Shown piece after piece: positions 1-7,259 of a stretch of 32,642 bases of DNA. Both the position numbers and the translations under genes were made by a program. The notes below the pieces were generated by a model. That model did no database searches. It had not been told where the DNA came from and saw only the letters and a list, made by a program, of their open reading frames with translations. The stretch's first letter is position 1. Each line of letters begins with the position of its first letter. Source of the DNA: Alphaproteobacteria bacterium (lineage in GTDB: Bacteria > Pseudomonadota > Alphaproteobacteria > Rhizobiales > Xanthobacteraceae); the NCBI GenBank assembly GCA_005885285.1, contig VAZG01000407.1, positions 1-32,642 on the forward strand, given 5' to 3'.

Positions 1-429
1 CGAGGAAAGGTTGACGATGTGCGCCTCGGATTGGCGCGCGAGATGGGTCAGGAACGCGCGGGTCGAATGCACCACGCCCCAGAAATTGATGTTGAAGAGC
101 CAGTCCATCTGCGCTTGGTCGATTTCGTTGAACTGGCCGAGCAGGGCCACGCCGGCATTGTTGATGACGATGTTGAGCGCGGGATGCGCGGAGGTCGCGG
201 CCTGCGCAAAGTCGGCGATCTGCCCGGGATCTGACACATCGACGCGGTGCAGCGTAACCTTGCGCTGCAACGTTGTGGCGATCTCGGCGGCAACCGCCTG
301 CAAGCCGGCCTCGTCGCGATCGGCTAGCGCCAGGTCGCAGCCGCGCAGCGCGAGTTCCAACGCCAGCGCGCGGCCGATGCCGCTCGCGGCTCCCGTCACC
401 ACAGCGGCGGCACCCTTGATCGCGGTCAT
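1..429 (-). CDS. Short-chain dehydrogenase/reductase, 5' part only (runs off the window)
   Basis: NAD(P)-dependent oxidoreductase of the SDR family; the substrate cannot be told. The 143 visible residues show the Rossmann nucleotide-binding motif TGAASGIG at residues 12-19, an acidic residue in DVSD (about 64-67) that contacts the adenine ring in the family, and the structural NNAG motif at about 90-93. The visible part ends in IVNLSS, just before the expected catalytic Tyr-x-x-x-Lys, which lies outside the window. The start ATG (complement of 427-429) directly precedes the glycine-rich strand as usual for the family. It is transcribed divergently from the response regulator at 611. Fold assignment is firm; function is not. 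Confidence 0.9.
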   Translation of the reverse strand, partial: MTAIKGAAAVVTGAASGIGRALALELALRGCDLALADRDEAGLQAVAAEIATTLQRKVTLHRVDVSDPGQIADFAQAATSAHPALNIVINNAGVALLGQFNEIDQAQMDWLFNINFWGVVHSTRAFLTHLARQSEAHIVNLSS

Positions 430-610
430 GTCGGCTCCATACTGATGAAAAATCGCGCAGAAAGCGCTGTTTTCCGAGTTTCTCGCGGATTCTCCGAATT
501 TGTAATGTTCGACGCCCACAATTCTATGTCGGGTACCGAACAATTCGGCAGTCTGGTTCTTATCCTAGCTACGGTTCTGAACGAAACGCCATCTGTAAGG
601 GAGACGAACC

Positions 611-997
611 GTGGCCCAATCAAAACCCTTCCGTGCCGCCGCCCTCATCGTCGAGGATGATCCCTTGCAACGTGAGATGATCTCCCTGTTGCTCGAGGAG
701 AGCGATTACGACGTCATTCAATGCGAGAGCGCGGAGGCTGCCGAACTGGTGCTGGCGAAGAGCGGCGGCGCCCTGTTCCTGCTGATCACCGACGTCAATC
801 TTGCAGGTCCCATGGATGGCGTCGAGCTTGCCTTTATCGCGAGGCAGAACCATCCGAAGCTCGATGTCGTCGTCACCTCGGGCCAGCCGCTCGAACACTC
901 GCTTCCCGAGGGCGCAAAATTCTGGTCGAAGCCATGGGCGCCGCTCGACATCCTGCGCGAGGCGGAACTGGCGCAGGCGATCGGCCGCGCGGCGTGA
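611..997 (+). CDS. Single-domain response regulator (CheY-like receiver)
   Basis: Phospho-acceptor protein of a two-component pathway. The 128 residues make one receiver domain: acidic cluster E15-D16-D17, phosphorylatable D61 in the ITDVNL strand, switch residues T89/S90 in VVVTSG, and invariant K107 in SKPW. There is no output domain, so it must act through protein contact or as a phosphate sink. The start is GTG, chosen because AGGGAGA lies 8-14 nt upstream and no better start fits the family. No kinase is adjacent; the closest one in the window is the receiver/HWE hybrid at 23.2 kb, whose receiver is similar in layout (D61 in TDIQM). A partnership is speculation. Confidence 0.9.
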   Translation: MAQSKPFRAAALIVEDDPLQREMISLLLEESDYDVIQCESAEAAELVLAKSGGALFLLITDVNLAGPMDGVELAFIARQNHPKLDVVVTSGQPLEHSLPEGAKFWSKPWAPLDILREAELAQAIGRAA

Positions 998-1039
998 GGC
1001 GCTTTCGCGGCATGGGGCGACGTGATATCAGCGCACCCC

Positions 1040-1651
1040 ATGTCGCTCTCATTCCTGCTGACGTCGCTGATCGTGGTCGCCTCGCCTGGCACCGGCGTGC
1101 TCTATACGCTGGGCGCTGCGCTGACGAAGGGGTCGCGTGCCAGCATCGCTGCGGCGTTCGGCTGCACGCTCGGCATCCTGCCGCATCTTGCGGCCGCGAT
1201 GCTCGGGCTTGCCGCGGTGCTGCACGCCAGCGCGCTGGCGTTCGCAGCGCTGAAATGGTGCGGCGTGATCTATCTGCTCTATATGGCGTGGCAGACCTTG
1301 CATGAACAAGGCGCGCTTGCGATCGACACCGGCGTTCAAGCGCGATCGAACCGGAGGGTGATCGCCACCGGCATTTTGGTCAACATCCTCAATCCAAAAC
1401 TGTCGATCTTTTTCCTGGCGTTCCTGCCGCAATTCATCGCGGCCGACGAGGTTCATCCGTTGGCTCGGATGATTGAGCTGGGTGGCATCTTCATGGCGAT
1501 GACGCTTGCGGTGTTCGTGCTGTACGGCCTGTTCGCAGGCGGCGTCCGCGACCGCGTGATTTCGAAGCCGAAGGTGATGAGCTGGCTGCGCCGCGGCTTC
1601 GCCGGCGGATTTGCCGTGCTCGGCGCGAAGCTGGCGTTCGCGGAGCGCTAG
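1040..1651 (+). CDS. LysE/RhtB-family amino-acid exporter
   Basis: Inner-membrane exporter of the LysE superfamily, which expels amino acids or homoserine-lactone-like molecules; substrate unknown. The 203-residue length is typical. The N-terminus begins MSLSFLLTSLIVVASPGTG, with the family's hydrophobic helix and SPGxG turn, followed by the GxxxG-rich second segment (AAFGCTLGI), and about six hydrophobic segments in all. I chose ATG 1040 over the in-frame GTG 1022 because it matches the usual family start; a GGGGCGA motif just before 1022 leaves the choice open. A strong hairpin terminator follows 20 nt after the stop. The gene probably forms a single transcription unit. Confidence 0.88.
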   Translation: MSLSFLLTSLIVVASPGTGVLYTLGAALTKGSRASIAAAFGCTLGILPHLAAAMLGLAAVLHASALAFAALKWCGVIYLLYMAWQTLHEQGALAIDTGVQARSNRRVIATGILVNILNPKLSIFFLAFLPQFIAADEVHPLARMIELGGIFMAMTLAVFVLYGLFAGGVRDRVISKPKVMSWLRRGFAGGFAVLGAKLAFAER

Positions 1652-1668
1652 CGGTTATCGCCGGAATC

Positions 1669-1696
1669 AAAAAGGCGGGCCAGTGCCCGCCATTTT
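1669..1696. terminator. Intrinsic terminator, likely bidirectional
   Basis: A perfect 7-bp stem, GGCGGGC (1674-1680) and GCCCGCC (1685-1691), closes a CAGT loop. It is flanked by AAAAA on the left and ATTTT on the right, so it can act for the LysE gene on the plus strand and for the Lys-rich small gene on the minus strand. Confidence 0.75.
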
Positions 1697-1717
1697 CGAA
1701 AACCGCTCCTCCGGGTG

Positions 1718-1744
1718 CCCGGGCGGAGCGAGGCTCCACCCGGG
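1718..1744 (-). terminator. 12-bp hairpin just downstream of the Lys-rich gene
   Basis: CCCGGGCGGAGC (1718-1729) pairs with GCTCCACCCGGG (1733-1744) across a 3-nt loop, with one G-T wobble. It starts 13 nt after the stop codon of the minus-strand gene at 1757-1819. No T-run follows directly, so it may protect the 3' end of the message rather than terminate by itself; the next hairpin at 1674-1691 has the T-run. Confidence 0.55.
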
Positions 1745-1756
1745 CCTGAAGAAGAA

Positions 1757-1819
1757 CTACTTCTTCTTCTTGGCCTTGGACTTCTTCGCCTTCTTGGCCT
1801 TTTTCGCTTTCTTAGCCAT
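1757..1819 (-). CDS. 20-residue Lys/Ala-repeat protein (histone H1-tail-like)
   Basis: A tiny protein made almost only of Lys and Ala: MAKKAKKAKKAKKSK, then AKKKK. The tail-like composition resembles Lys/Ala-rich C-termini of histone H1-like or HU-like bacterial proteins, which suggests binding to DNA, RNA or another polyanion; that is inference. It is judged real because a GAGAGGA ribosome site sits 4-5 nt before the ATG and two strong hairpins follow the stop. Part of the codon choice is repetitive (AAG-rich), as expected for expanded KKA repeats. It is too short for most gene finders. It could also be the remnant tail of a lost longer protein, but the clean ribosome site argues against that. 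Confidence 0.6.
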   Translation of the reverse strand: MAKKAKKAKKAKKSKAKKKK

Positions 1820-2200
1820 AGCATCCTCTCAAGGTTTAATGGATTGAAACGCGACACGAGGCATGCTCGGCGGAGGGCCAGCCTCGCAATATCCTCAAGC
1901 GTGAACTCAGCAGATTCGTGGCGCGCTGCCTCGCGCTGTCACGCCGGTGTCATTGCGTTATCCACAGTTGTTATGCGTTTTGACGCTGTTTTCCGCGAAA
2001 ATGTCGCGCATCGCAGCCGACGTGAAGCGAACCGGCGCATCTCGGCTCGCAAAAAAGCGATCGCGTCACCGTCCGTGCGGTCATGCTTAACGGCTCACCA
2101 ACGCCATCTTCATCAATTCAAAACCACGGCGCGAGTGAACCGCTCGAGGTTGAGAGTACGTTAAGTGGCGCCGATACATCCTGCCTCTCAAAGAAAAGGG
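1820..2200. other. Intergenic region without a convincing gene
   Basis: About 380 nt lie between the divergent Lys-rich gene and the diguanylate cyclase leader. Plus-strand frames read through it, but they have no ribosome site or family resemblance and continue out of the Lys-rich gene's antisense. AT-richer stretches around 1955-1990 and 2040-2060 could hold promoters; no clear -35/-10 pair was found. Confidence 0.5.
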
Positions 2201-2256
2201 GAATGGTCCAGGGGCGGCTGTTCGACAATAGAGGGGACGGGACCATTCGTGTCCCG
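2201..2256 (+). promoter_or_regulatory. Overlapping inverted repeats in the leader of the diguanylate cyclase gene
   Basis: A perfect 9-bp inverted repeat, GAATGGTCC (2201-2209) and GGACCATTC (2240-2248), shares bases with a second perfect hairpin, CGGGAC (2238-2243) and GTCCCG (2251-2256). The two stems cannot form together, and the second ends just before the AAAGG that could serve as ribosome site for the ATG at 2268. This could be an operator or a cis-acting RNA switch; I do not recognise a known riboswitch class. Confidence 0.4.
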
Positions 2257-2267
2257 CAAAGGCAGCG

Positions 2268-3485
2268 ATGCTGAGCGTTCCGACACTGTGGACCGTATTC
2301 GTCGTCAATTTTCTCGCGGTAGGCCTGATCTGGGCCTACGTCATGCGCAGCTACCCCAATCTGGAAGCCGCACGGTTCTGGACCGCGTCCTGCTTCACCG
2401 CGGCGCTGGGCGCGGTGCTGGCGATGCTGCGCGTCGTGGCTGCAGGCTCGCTGCTGCCGCTGCTCACTGGCGGCGTCGTCATGATCTTCGCCGCCTGCCT
2501 CGCCGCCATGGGCATCAAGCGGTTCTATGGAAAGCCGGTCTCCTGGCGCGCGACCTTCCTGATCACGGGTTTGAGTGCCGCCGGTCTTATCTTCTTCATC
2601 GCCTTCCATGACAGCGTGTCGATGCGGGTTCTGGTCTATTCGGTGGGCCAGTCGCTGCCGTTCGCGCTGACACTGAAACTGTTGCTGTCGCCGCAGCAGG
2701 GCCACGTCAATCCGGGCGCGCGTCTTGCCGGCGTCGTCGCGGCGTTGATCATCGCCATCCAGGCCGCGAGGGCGGCCGGCAATGTCTTCGGCGTCGACTT
2801 CTCGTTCACGCAAGGAGGTCTCGCGCAGGCGGTGGTGACGCTGGCGCTGATCTTCCTGTCGATGGCGTTCAATTTCGGCTTCCTGCTGATGGCAATGGAC
2901 CGCCTGCGCAACGAGGTCGCGGACCTCGCGCTGCTCGACGATCTCACCGGCGTCGGCAACCGCCGCTATCTGCTGCAGCGCCTCACCGAAGAATGCGCGC
3001 GATCGGAGCGCAGCGGCGAGCCGTTCTCGCTGCTCGTGATCGATCTCGACGGCTTCAAGGCCGTGAACGACACCCATGGCCATGCCGCGGGCGATGCCTG
3101 CCTGCAGCATTTCACGCTGATGGCGCAGACCCGGCTGCGGCCCGCCGACATGCTGGCGCGCACCGGCGGCGACGAGTTCTGCATCGTGCTGCCGTCATCG
3201 ACGCTGCGCGAGGGCGCGATGATCGCGCGGCGGGTGGTGGACGTGTGCCGCGACGATGCAGCGGCCGCTGCCGGCAACGACATCCCGATCGCGGTTTCGA
3301 TCGGCGTCGCGCAGTGGAGCCGGGAGATGGGAACCTTCCCCGACCGGCTGATCGCTGCCGCCGACCACGCGCTCTATGCCGCCAAGAAGGAAGGCAAGAA
3401 CCGTTACGCGGTCTATCAGCCGACGCCGCCGCTTGCGCCCAAGGGCAATGAGACGCCCGCCGCCGCGTTGCGCAAGCTCGCATAA
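2268..3485 (+). CDS. Membrane-anchored diguanylate cyclase (GGDEF)
   Basis: Makes the second messenger c-di-GMP from two GTP. The first ~205 of 405 residues form about seven hydrophobic segments, probably a sensory membrane domain. The GGDEF domain starts at DDLTGVGNRR (about residue 225). The signature GGDEF is intact at residues 300-304, so cyclase activity is expected, and the product-inhibition site RxxD (RPAD, 291-294) lies exactly five residues before it. There is no EAL domain. The C-terminal ~20 residues are a Pro/Ala-rich tail. The amidase begins only 38 nt after the stop, so co-transcription is possible. The leader carries overlapping inverted repeats (2201-2256). Confidence 0.93.
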   Translation: MLSVPTLWTVFVVNFLAVGLIWAYVMRSYPNLEAARFWTASCFTAALGAVLAMLRVVAAGSLLPLLTGGVVMIFAACLAAMGIKRFYGKPVSWRATFLITGLSAAGLIFFIAFHDSVSMRVLVYSVGQSLPFALTLKLLLSPQQGHVNPGARLAGVVAALIIAIQAARAAGNVFGVDFSFTQGGLAQAVVTLALIFLSMAFNFGFLLMAMDRLRNEVADLALLDDLTGVGNRRYLLQRLTEECARSERSGEPFSLLVIDLDGFKAVNDTHGHAAGDACLQHFTLMAQTRLRPADMLARTGGDEFCIVLPSSTLREGAMIARRVVDVCRDDAAAAAGNDIPIAVSIGVAQWSREMGTFPDRLIAAADHALYAAKKEGKNRYAVYQPTPPLAPKGNETPAAALRKLA

Positions 3486-3523
3486 ATCATGTTATCCCAG
3501 TGGGTGCACTGGATCCGAAAACG

Positions 3524-4147
3524 ATGATCTTCCGCCTGCTGGCGATCGCGCTCTGCGCCGTCGCGCTGCCTTTTCCAACCTCGGCGCAAACCCCCGACAT
3601 CGCGGCCATCGCGAAATCATCGGGCACGCCGGATATTCCGGGCTTGAAGGTGGTGTGGCTCGCGCCATGGGGCGACGTCGCCAAGGCTCATCCCTGGCGC
3701 AACATCATCGTGCACCAGACCGAGGGGCCGGCAGGCTCGGCGCGCGGCGGCGCCGCCGAGCAGTTCAAGAATCCGACGCGGCGCGGCGTCATGGTCTGGG
3801 TCGAGACCGACGGCACCGTATACTGGGCCGTGGCGGAGAATCTCGTCCCCACCCATACCGATGGCGCCGATCGCAACGACAACAAATACATCGACAACAG
3901 CAAGACCTATCACCAGGTGAACAAGGATACCTCGGTCGGCGTGGAATTCGCCGGCAATTATCCCGACGTCACGCGCGGGCCGACCGAGGCGCAAATTCAA
4001 GCGTGGCGGATCCTGGTCAAGGTCCTGCGGGCGCGATACGGCATCCCGCTCGATCGCGTCTATGCGCATAACTGGATCGACTTCAAGGACGCGCGCTATT
4101 GCGAAGGCTGCGCGCTCGCCACCATGGCGCGGCAGTGGGGGGAGTAG
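3524..4147 (+). CDS. Secreted N-acetylmuramoyl-L-alanine amidase (Amidase_2/PGRP fold)
   Basis: Cleaves the amide bond between muramic acid and the peptide stem of peptidoglycan, in the periplasm. Residues 1-24 look like a signal peptide (MIFRLLAIALCAVALPFPTS then AQ). In the mature part, H64 in IIVHQTE and H182 in YAHNWID match the zinc-binding histidines of the fold, GVEFAGN matches the central strand, and two Cys near the end (YCEGC) could form a disulfide. Length 207 is normal for the short secreted form. ATG 3524 is preferred over GTG 3500 because it directly begins the signal peptide. It lies just downstream of the diguanylate cyclase and ahead of a toxin-antitoxin pair. Confidence 0.85.
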   Translation: MIFRLLAIALCAVALPFPTSAQTPDIAAIAKSSGTPDIPGLKVVWLAPWGDVAKAHPWRNIIVHQTEGPAGSARGGAAEQFKNPTRRGVMVWVETDGTVYWAVAENLVPTHTDGADRNDNKYIDNSKTYHQVNKDTSVGVEFAGNYPDVTRGPTEAQIQAWRILVKVLRARYGIPLDRVYAHNWIDFKDARYCEGCALATMARQWGE

Positions 4148-4235
4148 GGTTGCACCGTGGGTATATCGATGGTCCCCGCCGATACCACGCGCCGCGTTCT
4201 GGATTAAAGACGTCGGTTCGGCTAGGGTGCTGACC

Positions 4236-4505
4236 ATGAAAACCCAAACTATAGAAATCGATGACGACATCGCAACGGTGCTGAAGCAGCGAGCGCAGGA
4301 GCGTGGCGTGACCGTCCCGGAACTGGTAGCCGAGTTGGTGACGCTGGAGGCTGGTCCGGTCGGCGCCGATGCCGCCGATATCGCCGAATTGGATCGCCGC
4401 TGGAAGGCCTTCGAGGCGCAGGGTTCAGTCGCCGATAGTGAAGATGTCGTTCGGTGGCTGCAGACCTGGGGCACGCCGGCATTTCGGAACTGGCACAAGC
4501 GATGA
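4236..4505 (+). CDS. Antitoxin of a type II toxin-antitoxin pair (ribbon-helix-helix type)
   Basis: An 89-residue partner of the ParE-like toxin that follows. The N-terminus (MKTQTIEIDDDIATVLKQRA) has the beta-strand plus helix pattern of ribbon-helix-helix DNA-binding proteins. The C-terminal half (LDRRWKAFEAQ onward) would wrap the toxin. The stop TGA overlaps the toxin ATG as ATGA, the usual coupling that keeps antitoxin ahead of toxin. Antitoxins of this type normally repress their own operon. The short spacer 4148-4235 contains an imperfect inverted pair (GGTATATCG near 4159, CGATACC near 4180) that could be the operator; this is inference. Start chosen at ATG 4236, where the strand pattern begins. 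Confidence 0.8.
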   Translation: MKTQTIEIDDDIATVLKQRAQERGVTVPELVAELVTLEAGPVGADAADIAELDRRWKAFEAQGSVADSEDVVRWLQTWGTPAFRNWHKR

Positions 4506-4783
4506 AGCTCGAATGGTCGGATCAGGCTCTCGCCGACCTCGATCGATTTGTAGAATTTCTTAGCAGAGAACACCCATCGCTTGCTGCCGTTGTCGCCAGA
4601 GAGATCGTTGACAAGGCGCAAGTATTATCTTCTCACCCACAATTGGGACGACCGATTGCCGGTCGCGAAGAATACCGCCAGATCGTATTGGAGGTCGTGG
4701 GCGCATACGTCTTTCAATATCGCTTCGATGGTAAGCGTCTCGTGATGTTGCGGGTGTTTCATGGACGCGAGGCACGAAGGTGA
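4502..4783 (+). CDS. ParE/RelE-family toxin
   Basis: A 93-residue toxin of the ParE/RelE superfamily. ParE members poison DNA gyrase and RelE members cut mRNA on the ribosome; which applies here cannot be settled by eye. Family pattern: MKLEWSDQALADLDRFVEFL at the N-terminus, a second helix with DKAQVLSSHPQLGRP, the REEYRQIVL strand, then VFQYRFDGKRLVMLRVFHGR with the terminal basic strand. The HPxxGRP-type turn and the tyrosine-rich strand favour ParE. It overlaps the antitoxin by 4 nt. No terminator is evident directly after it. The gene ends 4 kb or less from tRNA-Glu and its integrase, but base composition is similar to neighbours. Confidence 0.85.
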   Translation: MKLEWSDQALADLDRFVEFLSREHPSLAAVVAREIVDKAQVLSSHPQLGRPIAGREEYRQIVLEVVGAYVFQYRFDGKRLVMLRVFHGREARR

Positions 4784-4870
4784 ATTGACGCCCCATTGGC
4801 GGGTTCAAGCCGCTGGCTGTCTCGGCAAGGGGCGTACTATTTGAGAACGTACTTCCGGCTCGACCGGACG

Positions 4871-4980
4871 ATCCAGTATCCCAGAGATGTCCGTGTTAGC
4901 ATCGAAAAGCGGCGTACTGGATGGCCCGGTCATAGGCGAGCGGAAGCGGCGCCGTCCTTTGGGCGGCTGTGCCGGGCCAT
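4871..4980. repeat. Palindromic intergenic repeat (REP-like)
   Basis: Two nested inverted repeats: ATCCAGTA (4871-4878) with TACTGGAT (4915-4922), and ATGGCCCGG (4921-4929) with CCGGGCCAT (4972-4980). Both are perfect. Sequences of the form TACTGGAT-GC-rich stem-ATGACGG are common intergenic repeats in Bradyrhizobium-type genomes (from general knowledge). It lies between the convergent toxin gene and rpoH. Confidence 0.55.
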
Positions 4981-4993
4981 GACGGCCCCCAAC

Positions 4994-5019
4994 AAAAAAG
5001 CCGGCGTTGCCGCCGGCTT
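4994..5019 (-). terminator. Intrinsic terminator of rpoH
   Basis: On the minus strand a 9-bp stem, AAGCCGGCG with CGCCGGCTT, and a 4-nt loop (4998-5019) are followed by a run of six T. It starts about 25 nt after the rpoH stop codon. Confidence 0.85.
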
Positions 5020-5044
5020 CTTGTCTTGCTTCAATCCGCCAGAA

Positions 5045-5944
5045 TTAATGTGCGGCTTCCAGCGCGGCAGCTTCCTGCCGCGCGATGGTGCCTTTCACCG
5101 CCGTCTGCACCTTCTCGAAGGCGCGAACCTCGATCTGCCGCACGCGTTCGCGCGACACGCCGAATTCGGCGGCGAGGTCTTCCAGGGTCATCGGCTCGTC
5201 CGCCAGGCGCCGCGCTTCGAAGATGCGGCGTTCGCGCGGGTTGAGCACGCCGATGGCGCCGTTCAGCGCCTCGCGGCGATGATCGAACTCCTCGTGCTCG
5301 GCCATGATGGCTTCCTGGTTGGGCGAGGTATCGACCAGCCAGTCCTGCCATTCGCCGGCCTCGCCGTCGTCGCGGATCGGCGCGTTGAGCGACGCGTCGC
5401 CGCCGAGGCGGCGGTTCATGTCGACCACGTCCTGATCCGTCACGCCGAGGCGCTTGGCGATCATCTTCACCTGGTCGGGGTGGAGATCACCCTCGTCCAG
5501 CGCGGAGATCTTGCTCTTGGCCTTGCGCAGGTTGAAGAACAGCTTCTTCTGGTTCGCGGTGGTGCCCATCTTCACGAGCGACCATGAACGCAGGATGTAC
5601 TCTTGTATTGACGCCTTGATCCACCACATGGCGTAGGTGGCGAGACGAAAGCCCTTTTCGGGCTCGAACCGTTTCACCGCCTGCATCAGGCCGACATTGC
5701 CTTCCGAGACGACCTCGGAAATCGGCAAGCCGTAGCCGCGATAGCCCATGGCTATTTTGGCCACGAGCCGGAGATGGCTGGTGACGAGTTGATGTGCCGC
5801 GTCGCGATCGTCGTGCTCGCGCCAACGCTTGGCGAGCATGTATTCCTGCTGGGGCTCCAGCATCGGAAACTTGCGGATCTCGGCGAGGTATCTGGATAGA
5901 CCGGATTCTCCGTTGAGAATCGGTAGACTAGCTGTGCGGGCCAT
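5045..5944 (-). CDS. rpoH: RNA polymerase heat-shock sigma factor RpoH (sigma-32)
   Basis: Directs RNA polymerase to heat-shock promoters. The 299 residues contain region 2 (EVVSEGNVGLMQAVKRFEP, then ATYAMWWIKASIQEYILRSW for -10 recognition and melting), the diagnostic RpoH box NQKKLFFNLR between regions 2 and 3, and region 4 with the -35 helix-turn-helix (LEDLAAEFGVSRERVRQIE). Start taken at ATG (complement of 5942-5944) because GGAGGG lies 7 nt upstream; an in-frame GTG 15 nt earlier would overlap that site. A terminator follows at 4994-5019. Bradyrhizobia carry several rpoH copies; which copy this is cannot be told. Confidence 0.96.
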   Translation of the reverse strand: MARTASLPILNGESGLSRYLAEIRKFPMLEPQQEYMLAKRWREHDDRDAAHQLVTSHLRLVAKIAMGYRGYGLPISEVVSEGNVGLMQAVKRFEPEKGFRLATYAMWWIKASIQEYILRSWSLVKMGTTANQKKLFFNLRKAKSKISALDEGDLHPDQVKMIAKRLGVTDQDVVDMNRRLGGDASLNAPIRDDGEAGEWQDWLVDTSPNQEAIMAEHEEFDHRREALNGAIGVLNPRERRIFEARRLADEPMTLEDLAAEFGVSRERVRQIEVRAFEKVQTAVKGTIARQEAAALEAAH

Positions 5945-6163
5945 GAGAGCGCCCTCCACTTTGGTTCAGGCCCCCGACAGCGGCGGGCCCGGCAGGCGGC
6001 TGCTGGGTTAAAGCCAGTCGCTCTGCGAATGTTCCGCGTTGGATGTTCAACGCAGCTGCAACATACACCAAAACGGGTGGAATAGGGAAGGATTACTGAC
6101 GTCACGTCCCCGTGTGGCTGATATAACCTATTGACATAACAAGCATTTCCAAAGGCGCCTGCG

Positions 6164-7213
6164 TCATAGCGCCGCTCGCAGGGCCCCTTCGAGGAGAACC
6201 AAATCCTCCGGCAGAGGCGCCTCCCAGCGCAATAATTCCCCGGTTTTGGGGTGCTCCAACGCCAGGAGGTATGCATGTAGCGCCTGACGGCCGAGGGCCG
6301 CCAGCGCCGCCTGGCCCTTGGGCCCGAGCTGGCTCGCCTTGGTCTTGAAGTGCGGGCCATAGACGGCGTCGCCCAGCAGGGGATGGCCAATGTGGGCCAG
6401 ATGCACGCGGATCTGATGGGTCCGCCCGGTCGCGAGCCGGCAGGCCAGCAATGCCGCGACCGGCTTGCCGTCGCGCCCCTGAAAGGTTTCCTGGATTTCC
6501 CAATGGGTGATGGCGTCGCGGCCGCCCTCGCGTACCGCCATCTTCTCGCGCGCATGGGGATGGCGGTCGATCGGCGCATCGACGGTGCCGCGTTGGCGGT
6601 TGGGAACGCCCCAGACGAAGGCGAGATAGCCGCGCGCCATCGGCAGGTAACGGCCATGGTCGGCGAATTGCGTGGTCAGCGACTGATGCGCGCGGTCGTT
6701 CTTGGCCACCACCATCAGCCCGGTCGTGTCCTTGTCGAGCCGGTGCACGATGCCGGGGCGGCGGACGCCGCCGATGCCGGAAAGGCTCGCGCCGCAATGG
6801 GCGATCAGCGCATTCACCAGGGTGCCGGTCTCGTGGCCCGCGGCCGGATGCACCACGAGGCCGGCCTGCTTGTTGATGACGATGATGTCGTCGTCCTCGT
6901 AGGCGATGTCGAGCGCGATCGCCTCGGGCCCGGGCTCGGCCGGGGCGGCTTCCGGCACGTCGATTGTGATCGTATCGCCCGGCCCGACATGATAAGCGGG
7001 ATCGCGGATGGGGGCGGTCTTGACGCTCGCTTTGGTCATCGAGACCTGTCCTGCGAGGATCAGCGCTTTCAGCCGCGAGCGCGACAGTTCCGGCAAGCGC
7101 GCCGCGAGCACGCGGTCAAGCCGGGGCGATCCCTCGTCGCCGGCAACGGTGACCTCCAACCTCTCACCGCTATTGGAAGACGAACCCTGTTCCAAAGACG
7201 AGCCTTGTTTCAA
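6164..7213 (-). CDS. RluA/RluD-family 23S rRNA pseudouridine synthase
   Basis: Isomerises uridines in rRNA to pseudouridine. An S4 RNA-binding domain occupies roughly residues 30-95 (RLDRVLAARLPELSRSRLK). The catalytic domain holds the RluA signature HRLDKDTTG with the catalytic Asp, plus GRTHQIRVHLAHIGHPLLGD and the terminal strand with HAYLLALEHP. The layout is that of RluD (helix 69 modification), but RluC cannot be excluded. The start is uncertain: no ATG begins the frame, and TTG 7213 lies inside a 17-bp tandem repeat, so the first ~20 residues may be untranslated. The divergent small membrane gene at 7260 shares this repeat region. Confidence 0.9.
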   Translation of the reverse strand: MKQGSSLEQGSSSNSGERLEVTVAGDEGSPRLDRVLAARLPELSRSRLKALILAGQVSMTKASVKTAPIRDPAYHVGPGDTITIDVPEAAPAEPGPEAIALDIAYEDDDIIVINKQAGLVVHPAAGHETGTLVNALIAHCGASLSGIGGVRRPGIVHRLDKDTTGLMVVAKNDRAHQSLTTQFADHGRYLPMARGYLAFVWGVPNRQRGTVDAPIDRHPHAREKMAVREGGRDAITHWEIQETFQGRDGKPVAALLACRLATGRTHQIRVHLAHIGHPLLGDAVYGPHFKTKASQLGPKGQAALAALGRQALHAYLLALEHPKTGELLRWEAPLPEDLVLLEGALRAAL

Positions 7214-7254
7214 GTAGAGGCTTATTCAAGAAGAGCCGCGTTTCAAGAAGAGCC
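7170..7254. repeat. Five imperfect ~17-bp tandem repeats
   Basis: Units begin at about 7170, 7187, 7205, 7221 and 7238 and follow the pattern NNNTTTCAAGAAGAGCC, the last two being nearly identical. The array covers the divergent gap between the pseudouridine synthase and the membrane gene and reaches into the synthase N-terminal coding region. The last unit supplies AAGAAGAG as ribosome site for the gene at 7260. Confidence 0.7.
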
Positions 7255-7259
7255 TTTGC

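Noticed and set aside
2118..3110. 330-codon minus-strand open frame
   Set aside because: Antisense to the diguanylate cyclase; Arg/Gln/His-rich composition typical of shadow frames.
4796..5587. 263-codon plus-strand open frame
   Set aside because: Antisense to rpoH and its terminator.
5945..6163. Heat-shock promoter upstream of rpoH
   Set aside because: TTGAA-like boxes occur but no convincing spacing to a CCCCAT-type -10 was found.
7170..7254. CRISPR-like array
   Set aside because: The units are contiguous imperfect tandem repeats without spacers, and no cas genes are present.
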